From Nonomuraea rhodomycinica (GTDB lineage Bacteria > Actinomycetota > Actinomycetes > Streptosporangiales > Streptosporangiaceae): a stretch of DNA of 64,000 nt. The stretch is taken from contig NZ_JABWGO010000002.1 in NCBI RefSeq assembly GCF_013363995.1, positions 124,001 to 188,000 of the forward strand, given 5' to 3'. The position numbers and the translations under genes are program-made. This document shows, piece by piece, positions 34,335 to 42,820 of this stretch. Position 1 is the stretch's first letter, and each line of letters starts with the position of its first letter. Below the pieces are notes generated by a model, which was given only the letters and a program-made list of their open reading frames with translations, made no database searches and had not been told where the DNA came from.

Positions 34335-34418
34335 CACTCGTACGGCGTGAAGACGCACTCGTACGGCCTGAAGGCACGTCCGCATGGCCCGAAGGCGCGC
34401 TCGTACGGCGCGAAAGGG
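34335..34418. repeat. 21-bp tandem repeat, four copies
   Basis: Units begin at 34335, 34356, 34377 and 34398. Units 1, 2 and 4 share C(A/G)CTCGTACGGC followed by (G/C)(T/C)GAA; unit 3 is more diverged. The period keeps a frame open (H-S-Y-G-x-K-x) but there is no ribosome site, so it is taken as non-coding leader of the DUF6350 gene. Confidence 0.88.
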
Positions 34419-34496
34419 CGGCAGAGCCGGATAAAGCTGGCCGCTGCGGCGCGTCAACCAAGCGCCGGTCGGAAAAGATTGAGAAAATCGCCTACT

Positions 34497-36137
34497 GTGA
34501 CGGCGCTTCTCGACCAGCTGCGGACGGCCCCCCGTTCGGTCCTCGGCAAGATCCCCGGGGTCTCGGACGACGACGAGTCCCGGCGTCCGCTGCCCGTCTC
34601 GGGGATGCTCGCCGCGGCGGCCACGCTCGGGGTCGGGCTGGCGGCGCTCACCACGCTCACCCTGGTGGGCTGGATCGCCGCGCCCAGCGGGGCGCTCGGC
34701 TCGGGCCTGCCGGGGGTGTTCCGCACGGCGGCGCAGATCTGGCTGGCCGCCCACCACGCGGGCTTCGCGATGCCCGGCGGCCGGGTCGGGCTGCTGCCGC
34801 TCGGCCTCGTGGTGCTGCCCGCGATCCTGCTCTACCGCGCCGCCCGCTGGATGGCCCGCGACGCCGACCTGCGGCTGCGGCTGCCGGCCCGGCTGCCGAA
34901 GAACAGCCCGCGTGAGAAGGCCAACGCCCGGCGGCGGGCGCAGCTCGTGCTCGTGGCCCAGGCGGGGGTGTCGCTGGCCGCGCCGTACGCGCTGCTGGCC
35001 GGCCTGATCGCGCTCGTCGCGCGCAACGAGGTGACCCAGCCCTTCATCGGCGAGGCGCTGCTCAGCCACTTCACGCTCGCGTTCCTGGCCGGCTCGGTCG
35101 CGACCGCGCGCACCATCGGCCCGTGGCGGGCGATGCTGCGGCTGCTGCCGGAGCGGGTGCGGGCGCTGACCGTCGGCACGGCGGTGGCCACGGCGGTGCT
35201 GCTGCTCATGGGGTTCGCCCTGGTGCTGGTGGCCGTGGTGGTCAACTTCGGCCAGGTGCGCGAGCTGACGAACGTGCTGTCGCCCGGCTTCGTCGGCGGG
35301 CTGCTGCTCCTGCTGGTGCAGATCCTGTACCTGCTCAACGTGGTCATCTGGGCGCTGTCGTACGTCGCCGGGCCGGGTTTCGCGATCGGCGCCGGCACGC
35401 TGGTGGCGCCCACGGGCGTGCAGCTCGGCACGGTGCCGAGCCTGCCGCTGCTGGGCGCGCTGCCCGACAGCGGTCCCGTGCCGGCCTGGATGATGGCCGT
35501 CGTCGCGCTGCCGTTCGCGGCCGGCGCGGTGGCGGGCGTGGTGGTCGCCCGGATCTCGCCCTCGCCCTCGTACGAGGCCGCCCCGCTGTGGGGCTTCCTG
35601 ACCGGCGTCACGACCGGCCTGGTGGCCGCGGTGCTCGCGGCGCTGTCCGGGGGCCCGATCGGCGGCGGCAGGCTGGCGGCCGTCGGCCCGTCGCCGTGGG
35701 AGGTGGCCCTGTCGGTCGCGCTGGAGGTGGGCGTTGCGGCGGGCATCTCGGCTGGGGTGACCAACCTCCTGCTGCTCAACCGGCGGGCCCGCGTACCGCT
35801 GGACAAGGCGGCGGCGCCCGTGCGCAAGGCCGGGGCCGCCATCGCCCGCGCGGCGAGCAAGGTGGGGCTGGCCGAGTCCGACGGCAAGCCGCTGCCCGGC
35901 CACTGGCTCGACGCCACCGAGGCCGACACGCAGCCCATCCCGGTCATCCGCGACGACTGGACGGACGAGCACGCCTCGGCCGAGGCCGAGACCCGCGCCC
36001 AGGCGCGGCCCCGGCCCGGGACCGGCCGCGCGGGCGCGCCGCGTACCGACATCGTGGACGTGTCGGACGACCGCGGCGGCCACGTCATCTACGTCGACCC
36101 GTACGCGTGGGACCGCGACCGCGAAGAGCGCGACTAG
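34497..36137 (+). CDS. DUF6350 / PerM-like polytopic membrane protein
   Basis: Integral membrane protein of 546 residues with roughly ten to twelve hydrophobic helices (for example LAAAATLGVGLAALTTLTL, then VATAVLLLMGFALVLVAVVV). A cytoplasmic C-terminal tail of about 110 residues is rich in acidic residues. Position between sucCD and purNH is the place of Rv0955 (perM), a membrane protein needed for cell division under stress in Mycobacterium. That makes PerM/DUF6350 the best assignment. The GTG at 34497 is the likely start, but the ribosome site is weak. Confidence 0.8.
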   Translation: MTALLDQLRTAPRSVLGKIPGVSDDDESRRPLPVSGMLAAAATLGVGLAALTTLTLVGWIAAPSGALGSGLPGVFRTAAQIWLAAHHAGFAMPGGRVGLLPLGLVVLPAILLYRAARWMARDADLRLRLPARLPKNSPREKANARRRAQLVLVAQAGVSLAAPYALLAGLIALVARNEVTQPFIGEALLSHFTLAFLAGSVATARTIGPWRAMLRLLPERVRALTVGTAVATAVLLLMGFALVLVAVVVNFGQVRELTNVLSPGFVGGLLLLLVQILYLLNVVIWALSYVAGPGFAIGAGTLVAPTGVQLGTVPSLPLLGALPDSGPVPAWMMAVVALPFAAGAVAGVVVARISPSPSYEAAPLWGFLTGVTTGLVAAVLAALSGGPIGGGRLAAVGPSPWEVALSVALEVGVAAGISAGVTNLLLLNRRARVPLDKAAAPVRKAGAAIARAASKVGLAESDGKPLPGHWLDATEADTQPIPVIRDDWTDEHASAEAETRAQARPRPGTGRAGAPRTDIVDVSDDRGGHVIYVDPYAWDRDREERD

Positions 36138-36423
36138 AACCTGGACGGCCCGCCGATCCGTGAGCCGGCTCGCGGCGATCGAGGCCGGCGGCGCCACGCG
36201 GAGATGCGGCGGCGCGTCACCACGACCACGCCCACGGTGCTGACCCGGCGGGGAGCGCGGTGAGCCGGAGGGGTGTCCGCGACGCGTTCATTCCCTATTT
36301 TCCTGTATGGAATACTGGAAATCGATCTGGGCCTGGTGCGACGCAAGATGTCGGCGGGATGATCGGACGTCGGTCCCCTTCTCGGAGATCGGGATGTCCG
36401 GCGGTGGAGAAAGGGTCTGTCAC

Positions 36424-37380
36424 GTGAGTCCATCCCCCAAGGCGCGCTCGATCGGCGGGTTCGTGCTCTCCGCCGCGGGCGTCGCCGGCGTGGTCCTGCA
36501 GATGCTGTCCGTCCACTATCCCGACGGCGACCCGGCCAAGGCGCGCGAGGTCGCGCGGCTGCTGCGGCAGCTGGCCAGGCGGGTGGACGTCAGCCTGGAC
36601 GACGTGGAGGAGGTCGCGAGCAGGGTGTGGCGGCCGCCCAGCCACGGCGCGGGCATCGACGCCTTCAGGAAGTACTTCACCGACGAGATCGCGCCCTATC
36701 CGCCGATGGTCTCCGCGTACGTCCGCGGGCTGGCCGACGCGATCGACGACTACGCCGAGATGCTCGAACGGACTCAGCACGCGCTGCGGACGATGGCCAT
36801 GATCCAATGGACCGAGCTGCTGATGTTCTTCTGCTGGCCCTCGATCGACAAGAAGGTCCAGGTGCTGATCGAGTGGGCGATACGCAAGAAGCAGGCACGA
36901 CTGCTGCTCAGGATGTTCGAGCACGCCGTGGGGAGGCGGTTCATCTTCGCCGTCGGAGGCAGCCTCGCCTACACGGCCCTCGACCAGGTGATCGTCGACG
37001 GGTTCAAGCTGGCACGGGGCGAGGACACGGGCTCGTGGGGCGACCGCGGCAAGTACATGTTGAACAACTTCGCGGCGGCCTTGGTCTTCTACCATGTCGA
37101 TCCGGACAACTTCCGGTGGGTCAGGAAGTATCTGCCGGGAGGCCTGAAGACCGCGAAGCTGCTGCCGGAGAACAAGGCGGCGAGGAACGCCGTCGTGTTC
37201 CTGACCGGGTCCAGCATCTTCACCACCACCTCGAACGTGATCAACAGGCCCGGCGACGTGGTCCACGACCCGTTCAGCCTGCTGCCCACCTGGCAGCAGA
37301 TGCTCGCCAAGCTGGGTGTCGCCGCGGGCCAGGACCAGTTCAGGCGCTGGCGCGGGTACTACCCGGCGGCGACCCCGTAG
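36424..37380 (+). CDS. WXG100-like N-terminal domain protein, T7SS-associated (putative)
   Basis: Protein of 318 residues without a clear known family. The N-terminal half is alpha-helical: a hydrophobic helix (SIGGFVLSAAGVAGVVLQML), then a helical hairpin around a Trp turn (ASRVWRPPSHGAGIDAFRKYF) like WXG100 domains of type VII secretion substrates. A second hydrophobic stretch (FIFAVGGSLAYTALDQVIV) follows. No toxin catalytic motif is visible in the C-terminal third. GTG 36424 has GGAGAAAGGG upstream; ATG 36394 in frame is also possible. It is convergent with, and abuts, a YbaB-like gene. It contains codons rare in this genome (ATA, CGA), suggesting acquisition. Confidence 0.55.
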   Translation: MSPSPKARSIGGFVLSAAGVAGVVLQMLSVHYPDGDPAKAREVARLLRQLARRVDVSLDDVEEVASRVWRPPSHGAGIDAFRKYFTDEIAPYPPMVSAYVRGLADAIDDYAEMLERTQHALRTMAMIQWTELLMFFCWPSIDKKVQVLIEWAIRKKQARLLLRMFEHAVGRRFIFAVGGSLAYTALDQVIVDGFKLARGEDTGSWGDRGKYMLNNFAAALVFYHVDPDNFRWVRKYLPGGLKTAKLLPENKAARNAVVFLTGSSIFTTTSNVINRPGDVVHDPFSLLPTWQQMLAKLGVAAGQDQFRRWRGYYPAATP

Positions 37381-37734
37381 TCAGTCCTCGTTGAAGCGCC
37401 TCATCCCGTCGGCGAACGGGGTCAGGCCGTCCGTCATCATCCCCGCCATCTGTGTGGTCAGGTCCGCGGCGGCGTCGCTCGCGGCGGCCAGCACCGCCTC
37501 CGCCAGCGCGTCGGCGCCGAGCCGCATCGCCCGCGGGTCGATCCGCAGGCCGCAGAGCGCGCCGCTCGCCTGCACCTCGGCCCGTACCAGGCCGTCGGCC
37601 GCCTCGCCCCGGCCGCGAACGGCCTTGACACGTTCCTGCAGCTCCTCCAGTGGCTGGATGTCCGCTTCGAACTGGCTGAGAAAACGGCCCATCTCCGCGT
37701 CGAAGAACGAGGCGCCGTCGTCCGGTGTGGTCAT
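37381..37734 (-). CDS. YbaB/EbfC-like nucleoid-associated family protein
   Basis: Small 117-residue protein. An N-terminal coiled helix (QLEELQERVKAVRG-like: PLEELQERVKAVRG) is followed by VRAEVQASGALCGLRIDPRAM, the beta-strand pattern of YbaB/EbfC proteins, and a C-terminal helix with many alanines. Variants of this family often accompany WXG100 genes in actinomycetes, where their role is unknown and DNA binding is not established. It lies 16 bp downstream of the Pro/Thr-rich gene, in one operon. Its stop is adjacent to the stop of the convergent gene. Confidence 0.68.
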   Translation of the reverse strand: MTTPDDGASFFDAEMGRFLSQFEADIQPLEELQERVKAVRGRGEAADGLVRAEVQASGALCGLRIDPRAMRLGADALAEAVLAAASDAAADLTTQMAGMMTDGLTPFADGMRRFNED

Positions 37735-37750
37735 CAGGTCTCCAAGAACG

Positions 37751-38542
37751 TCAGGGTGTGAGCTTTCCGTCCGACTCCGAGAACGTCGGCGGGTCGGACA
37801 CCTTCGGCAGGGACTCGATGGTGGCCCAGTTCGCGATGTCCAGGGTGGTCCTCATGCCGGCCAGCCGTTCGGCGACTTCGGGATAGACGTCGCGCAGCGC
37901 GTTGACGTACGTCTCGACCTTCCTCAACGCCGTGGAGTAGCCCTGCTTGAACGTGTTCGCCGTCTCGTCCGTGCCGGCGAAGTCGCCCAGCTCGGCGATG
38001 GCGTCGAGAATCCCGCGGGCATCCCTCGCCAGCTCGGTGTGCTCGGCGGTGAACCCGCCGGCCGTCTTCGTGAACGTGCTCCCGTGGACGTCGAACCCCG
38101 GAAGGCCCGGGTGCGCGGGGCCGGGCGACGTCGGCAGCGGGGGGATGGTGGGAGGGGGGTACAGGGGAGCGGGGAAGGTCGGCGACGCCTCGGGCGTACG
38201 GGGGGACGCCGGGGTGGGCGTGGATGACGGGCCCGGAGACGCGGGACTCGGCGTGGGAGCGGGCGTCGTGCCGCTCGGCGTGGGGTCCGGGGTCGAGGGG
38301 CTGGGCGTGGGGTCTGGTGTCGAGGGGCTCGGCGTGGGGGTGGGATCCGGGGCGGAGGGGCTCGGTGTGGGGCTCGCCGACGTCGTCGGAGTCGGAGTCG
38401 GAGTCGGAGTCGGAGTCGGAGTCGGAGTCGGAGTGGGCGTGGACGTCGTCGGAGTCGGAGTGGGCGTCCCGGCGGGGGGCGGGGTGGACGACGGCGTAGG
38501 TAAGGGGGATGGAGTGCCAGTGCTGGGATCTGTCGTGGACAT
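37751..38542 (-). CDS. Pro/Thr/Ser-rich protein with C-terminal WXG100-like helical domain
   Basis: A 263-residue protein in two parts. Residues 1 to about 150 are low-complexity Thr-Pro and Ser-Pro-Asp repeats with no signal peptide. Residues about 150-263 are helical ([49 protein letters not shown]), like WXG100/EspB-type secretion proteins. The repeat region is encoded by a hexamer microsatellite and a 30-bp minisatellite, so length variation is likely. It heads the operon with the YbaB-like gene. Export by type VII secretion is inference; no secretion machinery genes are in the window. Confidence 0.62.
   Translation of the reverse strand: MSTTDPSTGTPSPLPTPSSTPPPAGTPTPTPTTSTPTPTPTPTPTPTPTPTPTTSASPTPSPSAPDPTPTPSPSTPDPTPSPSTPDPTPSGTTPAPTPSPASPGPSSTPTPASPRTPEASPTFPAPLYPPPTIPPLPTSPGPAHPGLPGFDVHGSTFTKTAGGFTAEHTELARDARGILDAIAELGDFAGTDETANTFKQGYSTALRKVETYVNALRDVYPEVAERLAGMRTTLDIANWATIESLPKVSDPPTFSESDGKLTP
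38388..38429. repeat. GGAGTC hexanucleotide microsatellite, seven copies
   Basis: Seven perfect GGAGTC units, followed by an imperfect unit GGAGTG and a further short run near 38450-38462. They encode Thr-Pro repeats on the minus strand. Hexamer slippage would change protein length without breaking the frame. Confidence 0.96.
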
Positions 38543-38606
38543 GACGTTCTCCTCGTCGGTGCGCCTATTGTGCCGTCGCGTAGGCGCAGGACAACAGCGA
38601 CTCCAT

Positions 38607-38642
38607 AATACCTACACTACCTGCCGGGATAGTGTAGGTATT
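38607..38642. promoter_or_regulatory. 13-bp-arm AT-rich palindrome
   Basis: AATACCTACACTA and TAGTGTAGGTATT are perfect inverted repeats around a 10-nt centre. The arms are unusually AT-rich for this genome. The site lies 65-100 bp upstream of the Pro/Thr-rich gene start and contains a TATTAT -10-like hexamer on that strand, so it is most likely an operator. A terminator for the gene ending at 38678 is the alternative. Confidence 0.6.
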
Positions 38643-38677
38643 GGACGTCCGAGGAGGCGGGGTCGTGCCCGCGATCG

Positions 38678-39097
38678 TCAGGGCTGGACGGCGCCCAGCA
38701 CGTCCAGCACGTCCGACGGCAGCTTGCGCTGCGCCGCGTCCCTGAACGCCGTGAAGCACTCGCCCTGCGCCGAGACGGTCCCCGCGCCCTTCATGCACTC
38801 CTGGTAGGCGGAGTACTCGTCCATCAGGTAGAGCTGCAACGCCGTGGCCAGGGCCGACAGGACCAGCGCCACGGCCGACACGGCGATGCCGCCGATCGCG
38901 GTGCCCGTGGGCCGGCCCGCCTCCTTCAGCCGGGGCAGCGCCCGGATGCCCGCCATGAGGGCGAACGCCGCCATCACCAGCCCGGCGAGCGGCAGCATGA
39001 ACGTCATGGCCAGCGCTGCGATGGACAACCAGATCGCGCGGCGGCCCGCGGAATCGGCGGGTTGCTGACCCGCCGGCGCCTGCACCGGTGACGACAC
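38678..39097 (-). CDS. Two-helix membrane protein, DUF4190-like
   Basis: Membrane protein of 139 residues of unknown function. A short polar N-terminus (SSPVQAPAGQQPADSAGRR) is followed by a long hydrophobic stretch in two passes (IWLSIAALAMTFMLPLAGLV and GTAIGGIAVSAVALVLSALA). A polar tail with two Cys (QECMK, GECFT) follows, likely outside the cell. The layout matches DUF4190-type proteins. GTG 39097 has GAGGAGG five bases upstream. It is divergent from purN across 74 bp. Confidence 0.65.
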   Translation of the reverse strand: MSSPVQAPAGQQPADSAGRRAIWLSIAALAMTFMLPLAGLVMAAFALMAGIRALPRLKEAGRPTGTAIGGIAVSAVALVLSALATALQLYLMDEYSAYQECMKGAGTVSAQGECFTAFRDAAQRKLPSDVLDVLGAVQP

Positions 39098-39171
39098 CTG
39101 ACCTCCTCTGCGTGACCGGGCGAGGAGCGGATACGCTGGCAGCCCACCCCGGTTTTCCCATTGGAGTGCGC

Positions 39172-39801
39172 GTGTCAAAGGCTGGGCGGCTCGTCGTCCT
39201 CGTCTCCGGCTCTGGAACCAACCTACAGGCCCTTCTGGACGCTTCCGCCGACCCGGCGTACGGGGCGGAGGTCGTCGCCGTCGGAGCCGACCGCGACGGC
39301 ATCGAAGGACTGGCCCGCGCGACCAGGGCAGGTGTGCCGACTTTCGTGGAGAAACTGGGCGACTACCCGACGCGGGCGGAGTGGGACGAGGCGATCGCCG
39401 CCCGGATCTCCTCCTACGAGCCCGACCTCGTGGTGTCGGCCGGCTTCATGAAGATCCTCGGCGCGCCGACGCTGGAAGCCCACCCGGTGCTCAACACCCA
39501 TCCCGCGCTGCTGCCGTCGTTCCCCGGCGCCCACGGCGTGCGCGACGCGCTGGCGCACGGGGTGAAGGTGACGGGCTGCACGGTGATGCTGGCCGACGCG
39601 GGCGTCGACTCGGGGCCGATCATCGCGCAGGAGGCCGTGCCGGTGCTGCCCGACGACGACGAGGCGGTGCTGCACGAGCGCATCAAGGTCGTCGAGCGCC
39701 GCCTGCTCGTGGAGATCGTCGGCCGGATGGCCCGTGAGGGCTGGACGGTCAGCGGACGCATGGTCCGCATCGGCAACGCAAGAGGAGAGGAATCCAAGTG
39801 A
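39172..39801 (+). CDS. purN: Phosphoribosylglycinamide formyltransferase
   Basis: Third step of purine synthesis: transfers a formyl group from 10-formyl-THF to GAR. The 209-residue protein starts [17 protein letters not shown]. It carries the catalytic Asn-His pair in [12 protein letters not shown] and the Asp in [16 protein letters not shown] 39172 has GGAG upstream. It overlaps purH by 4 nt (GTGA), giving a coupled purN-purH operon, and follows the sucCD-perM block as in other actinobacteria. Confidence 0.95.
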   Translation: MSKAGRLVVLVSGSGTNLQALLDASADPAYGAEVVAVGADRDGIEGLARATRAGVPTFVEKLGDYPTRAEWDEAIAARISSYEPDLVVSAGFMKILGAPTLEAHPVLNTHPALLPSFPGAHGVRDALAHGVKVTGCTVMLADAGVDSGPIIAQEAVPVLPDDDEAVLHERIKVVERRLLVEIVGRMAREGWTVSGRMVRIGNARGEESK

Positions 39802-41342
39802 CACGCATCGCCATCCGGCGCGCGCTGATCGCGGTGTACGACAAGTCCGGCCTGGAGGAGCTGGCCAGGGCTCTCGACGGCGCGGGCGTGGAGATCGTTT
39901 CCACGGGCGGCACCGCCGCCGCGATCGCGTCCTACGGCGTGCCCGTGACGAAGGTCGAGCAGCTCACCGGGTTCCCCGAGTGCCTCGACGGCCGGGTCAA
40001 GACCCTGCACCCGCGCGTCCACGCCGGGCTGCTGGCCGACCTCACCAAGCCGCACCACGTGGCCCAGCTCGAGGAGCTGGAGATCGACCCGTTCCAGCTC
40101 GTCGTGGTCAACCTCTACCCGTTCCAGCAGACGGTCGCCTCGGGCGCGAGCGACGCCGAGTGCGTGGAGCAGATCGACATCGGCGGCCCGGCGATGATCC
40201 GCGGCGCCGCCAAGAACCACAGCACGTGCGCGGTCGTGGTGGACCCCTCCTTCTACGGCGGCGTCCTCGACGCGCTCGCCCAGGGCGGCTTCACGCTGGA
40301 GGAGCGCCGCCGGCTGGCCGGCCTCGCCTACTCCCACACCGCCTCCTACGACGTGGCCGTGGCCAACTGGTTCGCGGCCACCGCGGCCGAGAGCGGCGAC
40401 GCCTGGCCCTCGTTCGCCGGCGAGACCTGGACGCTGAAGACCTCGCTGCGCTACGGCGAGAACCCGCACCAGCGCGCGGCCCTCTACACCGAGGGCGAGG
40501 GCGGCCTGGCCAACGCCGAGCAGCTCCACGGCAAGGAGATGTCCTACAACAACTACCTCGACGCCAGTGCGGCCTGGCGCGCGGCCTGGGACTTCTCCGA
40601 GCCCGCCGTGGCGATCATCAAGCACCAGAACCCGTGCGGCATCGCGGTGGGCGCCGACGTGGCCGAGGCGCACCGCAAGGCCCACGCCAGCGACCCGGTG
40701 TCGGCGTACGGCGGCGTGATCGCGGTCAACGGCGAGGTCACGGCCGAGCTGGCGGGCCAGATCGCGGAGATCTTCACCGAGGTCGTCGTCGCGCCCGCGT
40801 TCGCCGAGGAGGCGCTCGCGGTGCTGACGCAGAAGAAGAACATCCGCCTGCTGCTGTGCCCGCAGGGCCCGTCGCGGCCCACCGAGTGGCGCCAGATCGA
40901 CGGCGGCCTGCTCGTGCAGACCGTGGACAAGGTCGACGCGCCCGGCGACGCGCCCGAGAGCTGGGAGCTGAAGGCGGGCGCGCCCGCCTCGCCCGAGGTG
41001 CTGGCCGACCTGGCCTTCGCCTGGCGGGCCTCCCGCTCGGTCAAGTCCAACGCCATCCTGCTGGCCTCCGGCGAGGCGACCGTGGGCATTGGCATGGGAC
41101 AGGTCAACCGGGTCGACTCCTGCCGCCTCGCGGTGACCCGCGCCGGTGAGCGCGCCGCCGGATCGGTCGCGGCCTCCGACGCGTACTTCCCGTTCGCGGA
41201 CGGCCTCGAAGTGCTGATCGCGGCCGGGGTCAAGGCGGTCGTCGAGCCCGGCGGATCCATCCGTGACCAGGAGGTCGTCGACGCCGCGGAGAAGGCGGGC
41301 ATCACGCTCTACTTCACCGGAACGCGCCACTTCTTCCACTGA
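39798..41342 (+). CDS. purH: AICAR transformylase / IMP cyclohydrolase
   Basis: Bifunctional enzyme for the last two steps of IMP synthesis, 514 residues, normal length. The N-terminal MGS-like cyclohydrolase domain (about 1-190) contains STGGTAAAI and [12 protein letters not shown]. The C-terminal transformylase domain has the catalytic Lys-His in IIKHQNPCG and the dimer/substrate motif [11 protein letters not shown] 39798 overlaps the purN stop; AGGAGAGG lies just upstream. Confidence 0.97.
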   Translation: MTRIAIRRALIAVYDKSGLEELARALDGAGVEIVSTGGTAAAIASYGVPVTKVEQLTGFPECLDGRVKTLHPRVHAGLLADLTKPHHVAQLEELEIDPFQLVVVNLYPFQQTVASGASDAECVEQIDIGGPAMIRGAAKNHSTCAVVVDPSFYGGVLDALAQGGFTLEERRRLAGLAYSHTASYDVAVANWFAATAAESGDAWPSFAGETWTLKTSLRYGENPHQRAALYTEGEGGLANAEQLHGKEMSYNNYLDASAAWRAAWDFSEPAVAIIKHQNPCGIAVGADVAEAHRKAHASDPVSAYGGVIAVNGEVTAELAGQIAEIFTEVVVAPAFAEEALAVLTQKKNIRLLLCPQGPSRPTEWRQIDGGLLVQTVDKVDAPGDAPESWELKAGAPASPEVLADLAFAWRASRSVKSNAILLASGEATVGIGMGQVNRVDSCRLAVTRAGERAAGSVAASDAYFPFADGLEVLIAAGVKAVVEPGGSIRDQEVVDAAEKAGITLYFTGTRHFFH

Positions 41343-41424
41343 ACCAGGTCAGAAGGGCTCCGAGCACGGGGCGCGGGCGGTTACCCTGTGGTCCCCGCCT
41401 CAAACCTCGCCTCGGAGTGCCCCT

Positions 41425-41607
41425 ATGGCCTTGCTCGACTCGATCCTGTACGCCTTCGTGACGTTGAACGGCCTGTCGACGAGCCCCTTCGTGCTGATCG
41501 CGCTGGCGTTCGTGGGCGCCTACCTCGGCGCGCGGCTCGTCGAGGTCATCCCGTACACGCGCAGGATCATCGAGCGGCGCAACGCCGCCACCGGCGAGGC
41601 CGAGTAA
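41425..41607 (+). CDS. Small single-helix membrane protein
   Basis: Sixty-residue protein of unknown function. One long hydrophobic segment (SPFVLIALAFVGAYLGARLV) is followed by a basic tail (YTRRIIERRNAATG). CGGAG at 413-417 of that kilobase supports ATG 41425. It lies 82 bp after purH and is convergent with the ROK gene. Confidence 0.6.
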   Translation: MALLDSILYAFVTLNGLSTSPFVLIALAFVGAYLGARLVEVIPYTRRIIERRNAATGEAE

Positions 41608-41620
41608 CTCCCGGCCCCGC

Positions 41621-41639
41621 CGACGGGCTCAGCCCGTCG
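41621..41639. terminator. Palindrome over the ROK gene stop codon
   Basis: CGACGGGCT and AGCCCGTCG flank a single C, covering the minus-strand stop at 41629-41631. It stands between convergent genes and probably contributes to termination, although the loop is too short for a plain hairpin and the end pairs must open. Confidence 0.45.
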
Positions 41640-42543
41640 CGCCGTAGTGGTCCCACGCGAGCCGGGCCGCGCCCGCCAGCGCGGCCCGCACACCCAGCGT
41701 GGTCGGCTGCACCTCCACGGCCCGCACGAACGCCAGCCCGGCGACCTCGTCGAGCGCGCGATCCAGCGGCTCGAACAGCACCGGCCCGGCCGCCGACACG
41801 CCGCCACCGATGACCACCCTGGTCACCTCGACGGCGGCGGCCGTGGAGGCGATCATCCCGGCCAGCGCCCGCGCGCCCCGCTCGAACGCCGCCACCGGCA
41901 CCGGCTCGCCCCTCGCGGCGCCGGCGGCCAGGGTCCGCGCGTCGGCGGGCTCGCCCTCGGGCGCCTGCCAGCCGTTGGCCAGCGCCCAGCGCGCCAGGTT
42001 GGGGCCGCTGGCGTAACGCTCGACGCAGCCGCGTCCGCCGCATTCGCACAGCTCGCCGTACGGGTCGATGGTCATGTGACCGACGTGCCCGGCGTTGCCG
42101 GTCGGGCCGAGCAGCGGCGCGCCGTCGATCACCAGTCCGCCGCCGATGCCGGTGGACACCACGATGCCCAGCAACGCGGAGCTGCCCCGCCCGGAGCCGA
42201 GCCAGTGCTCCCCCAGCGCGAAGCACTGGGCGTCGCCCGCGAGCACCGCCGGCGCCCCGGTCAGTTGCCGCACCTCGTCACGCAGCGGGAACCCGCGCCA
42301 GCTCGGCATGTTCACGGGGCTGACCGTGCCGTCGGCGAGGTTGATCGGCCCGGCGCAGCCGATGCCGACCGCGAGCGGCGCCGGGCCGTCGCCGACGACC
42401 TCGCCGATCAGCCCGGCCAGGGCGGCCATGACCTCGGTACGCGGCGTCGGCCGGGTCGCGGAGCGGGCTGCGGAGCCGTCGGCGTCCACCAGCGCGGCGG
42501 CCAGCTTGGTGCCGCCGATGTCGATCGCGAGGACGCGGCCCAT
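41629..42543 (-). CDS. ROK family protein (glucokinase-like sugar kinase)
   Basis: ROK-fold protein of 304 residues. It begins with the phosphate-binding AIDIGGTKLAAAL and has the zinc motif CECGGRGCVE (about 165-174) and GNAGHVGHM with the catalytic His. There is no N-terminal HTH, so it is a kinase rather than a repressor, most likely a glucokinase or N-acyl-hexosamine kinase. It is divergent from folD. A promoter TTGTCA-17 bp-TAGTGT on this strand is visible at 42757-42729. Confidence 0.85.
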   Translation of the reverse strand: MGRVLAIDIGGTKLAAALVDADGSAARSATRPTPRTEVMAALAGLIGEVVGDGPAPLAVGIGCAGPINLADGTVSPVNMPSWRGFPLRDEVRQLTGAPAVLAGDAQCFALGEHWLGSGRGSSALLGIVVSTGIGGGLVIDGAPLLGPTGNAGHVGHMTIDPYGELCECGGRGCVERYASGPNLARWALANGWQAPEGEPADARTLAAGAARGEPVPVAAFERGARALAGMIASTAAAVEVTRVVIGGGVSAAGPVLFEPLDRALDEVAGLAFVRAVEVQPTTLGVRAALAGAARLAWDHYGATG

Positions 42544-42728
42544 CAGTGCCGGCGGAGGGTGTCGGGCCGGCGGGGGGCGCGGGGGTGGTCGAGTCCGGGC
42601 ACGAGTCGGATCCTTTCGGCGCGCTGGTCGAGCCACCGGGTGAACGCGTGGCGGCGGCCGGCTCCGCTGTGGGCGAGGCCGTCGCGTCCCGGTGGGTTCG
42701 GGTGGTGAACGGGTGGTTGGCGAGCGTC

Positions 42729-42757
42729 ACACTATGCCGTCCGCCGCTCGATGACAA
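42729..42757 (-). promoter_or_regulatory. Sigma70-type promoter for the ROK gene
   Basis: On the minus strand TTGTCA (42757-42752) and TAGTGT (42734-42729) are separated by 17 bp. The -35 box overlaps a TGACA/TGTCA palindrome (42752-42765) that could be an operator. The gene starts about 185 bp downstream, so a long leader or a second promoter is likely. Confidence 0.45.
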
Positions 42758-42765
42758 CGATGTCA
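42752..42765. promoter_or_regulatory. TGACA-N4-TGTCA palindrome
   Basis: Perfect 5-bp arms around ACGA in the divergent gap between the ROK gene and folD, overlapping the -35 box of the ROK promoter. It is a possible repressor site. Confidence 0.4.
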
Positions 42766-42820
42766 ACCGGTGCCCCCCGGCTTGCCGAACTCCCGCCTCG
42801 ACATGGAAGGATGGGTTGGC

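Noticed and set aside
32118..36197. 1359-codon open frame on the minus strand
   Set aside because: It is antisense to sucC, sucD and the PerM-like gene; the translation is a His/Arg/Gly/Asp-rich string typical of shadow frames in high-GC DNA, with no motif.
38280..38466. CRISPR-like reading of the repeats
   Set aside because: The repeats are head-to-tail, low-complexity and in frame within a Pro/Thr-rich coding region, with no spacers.
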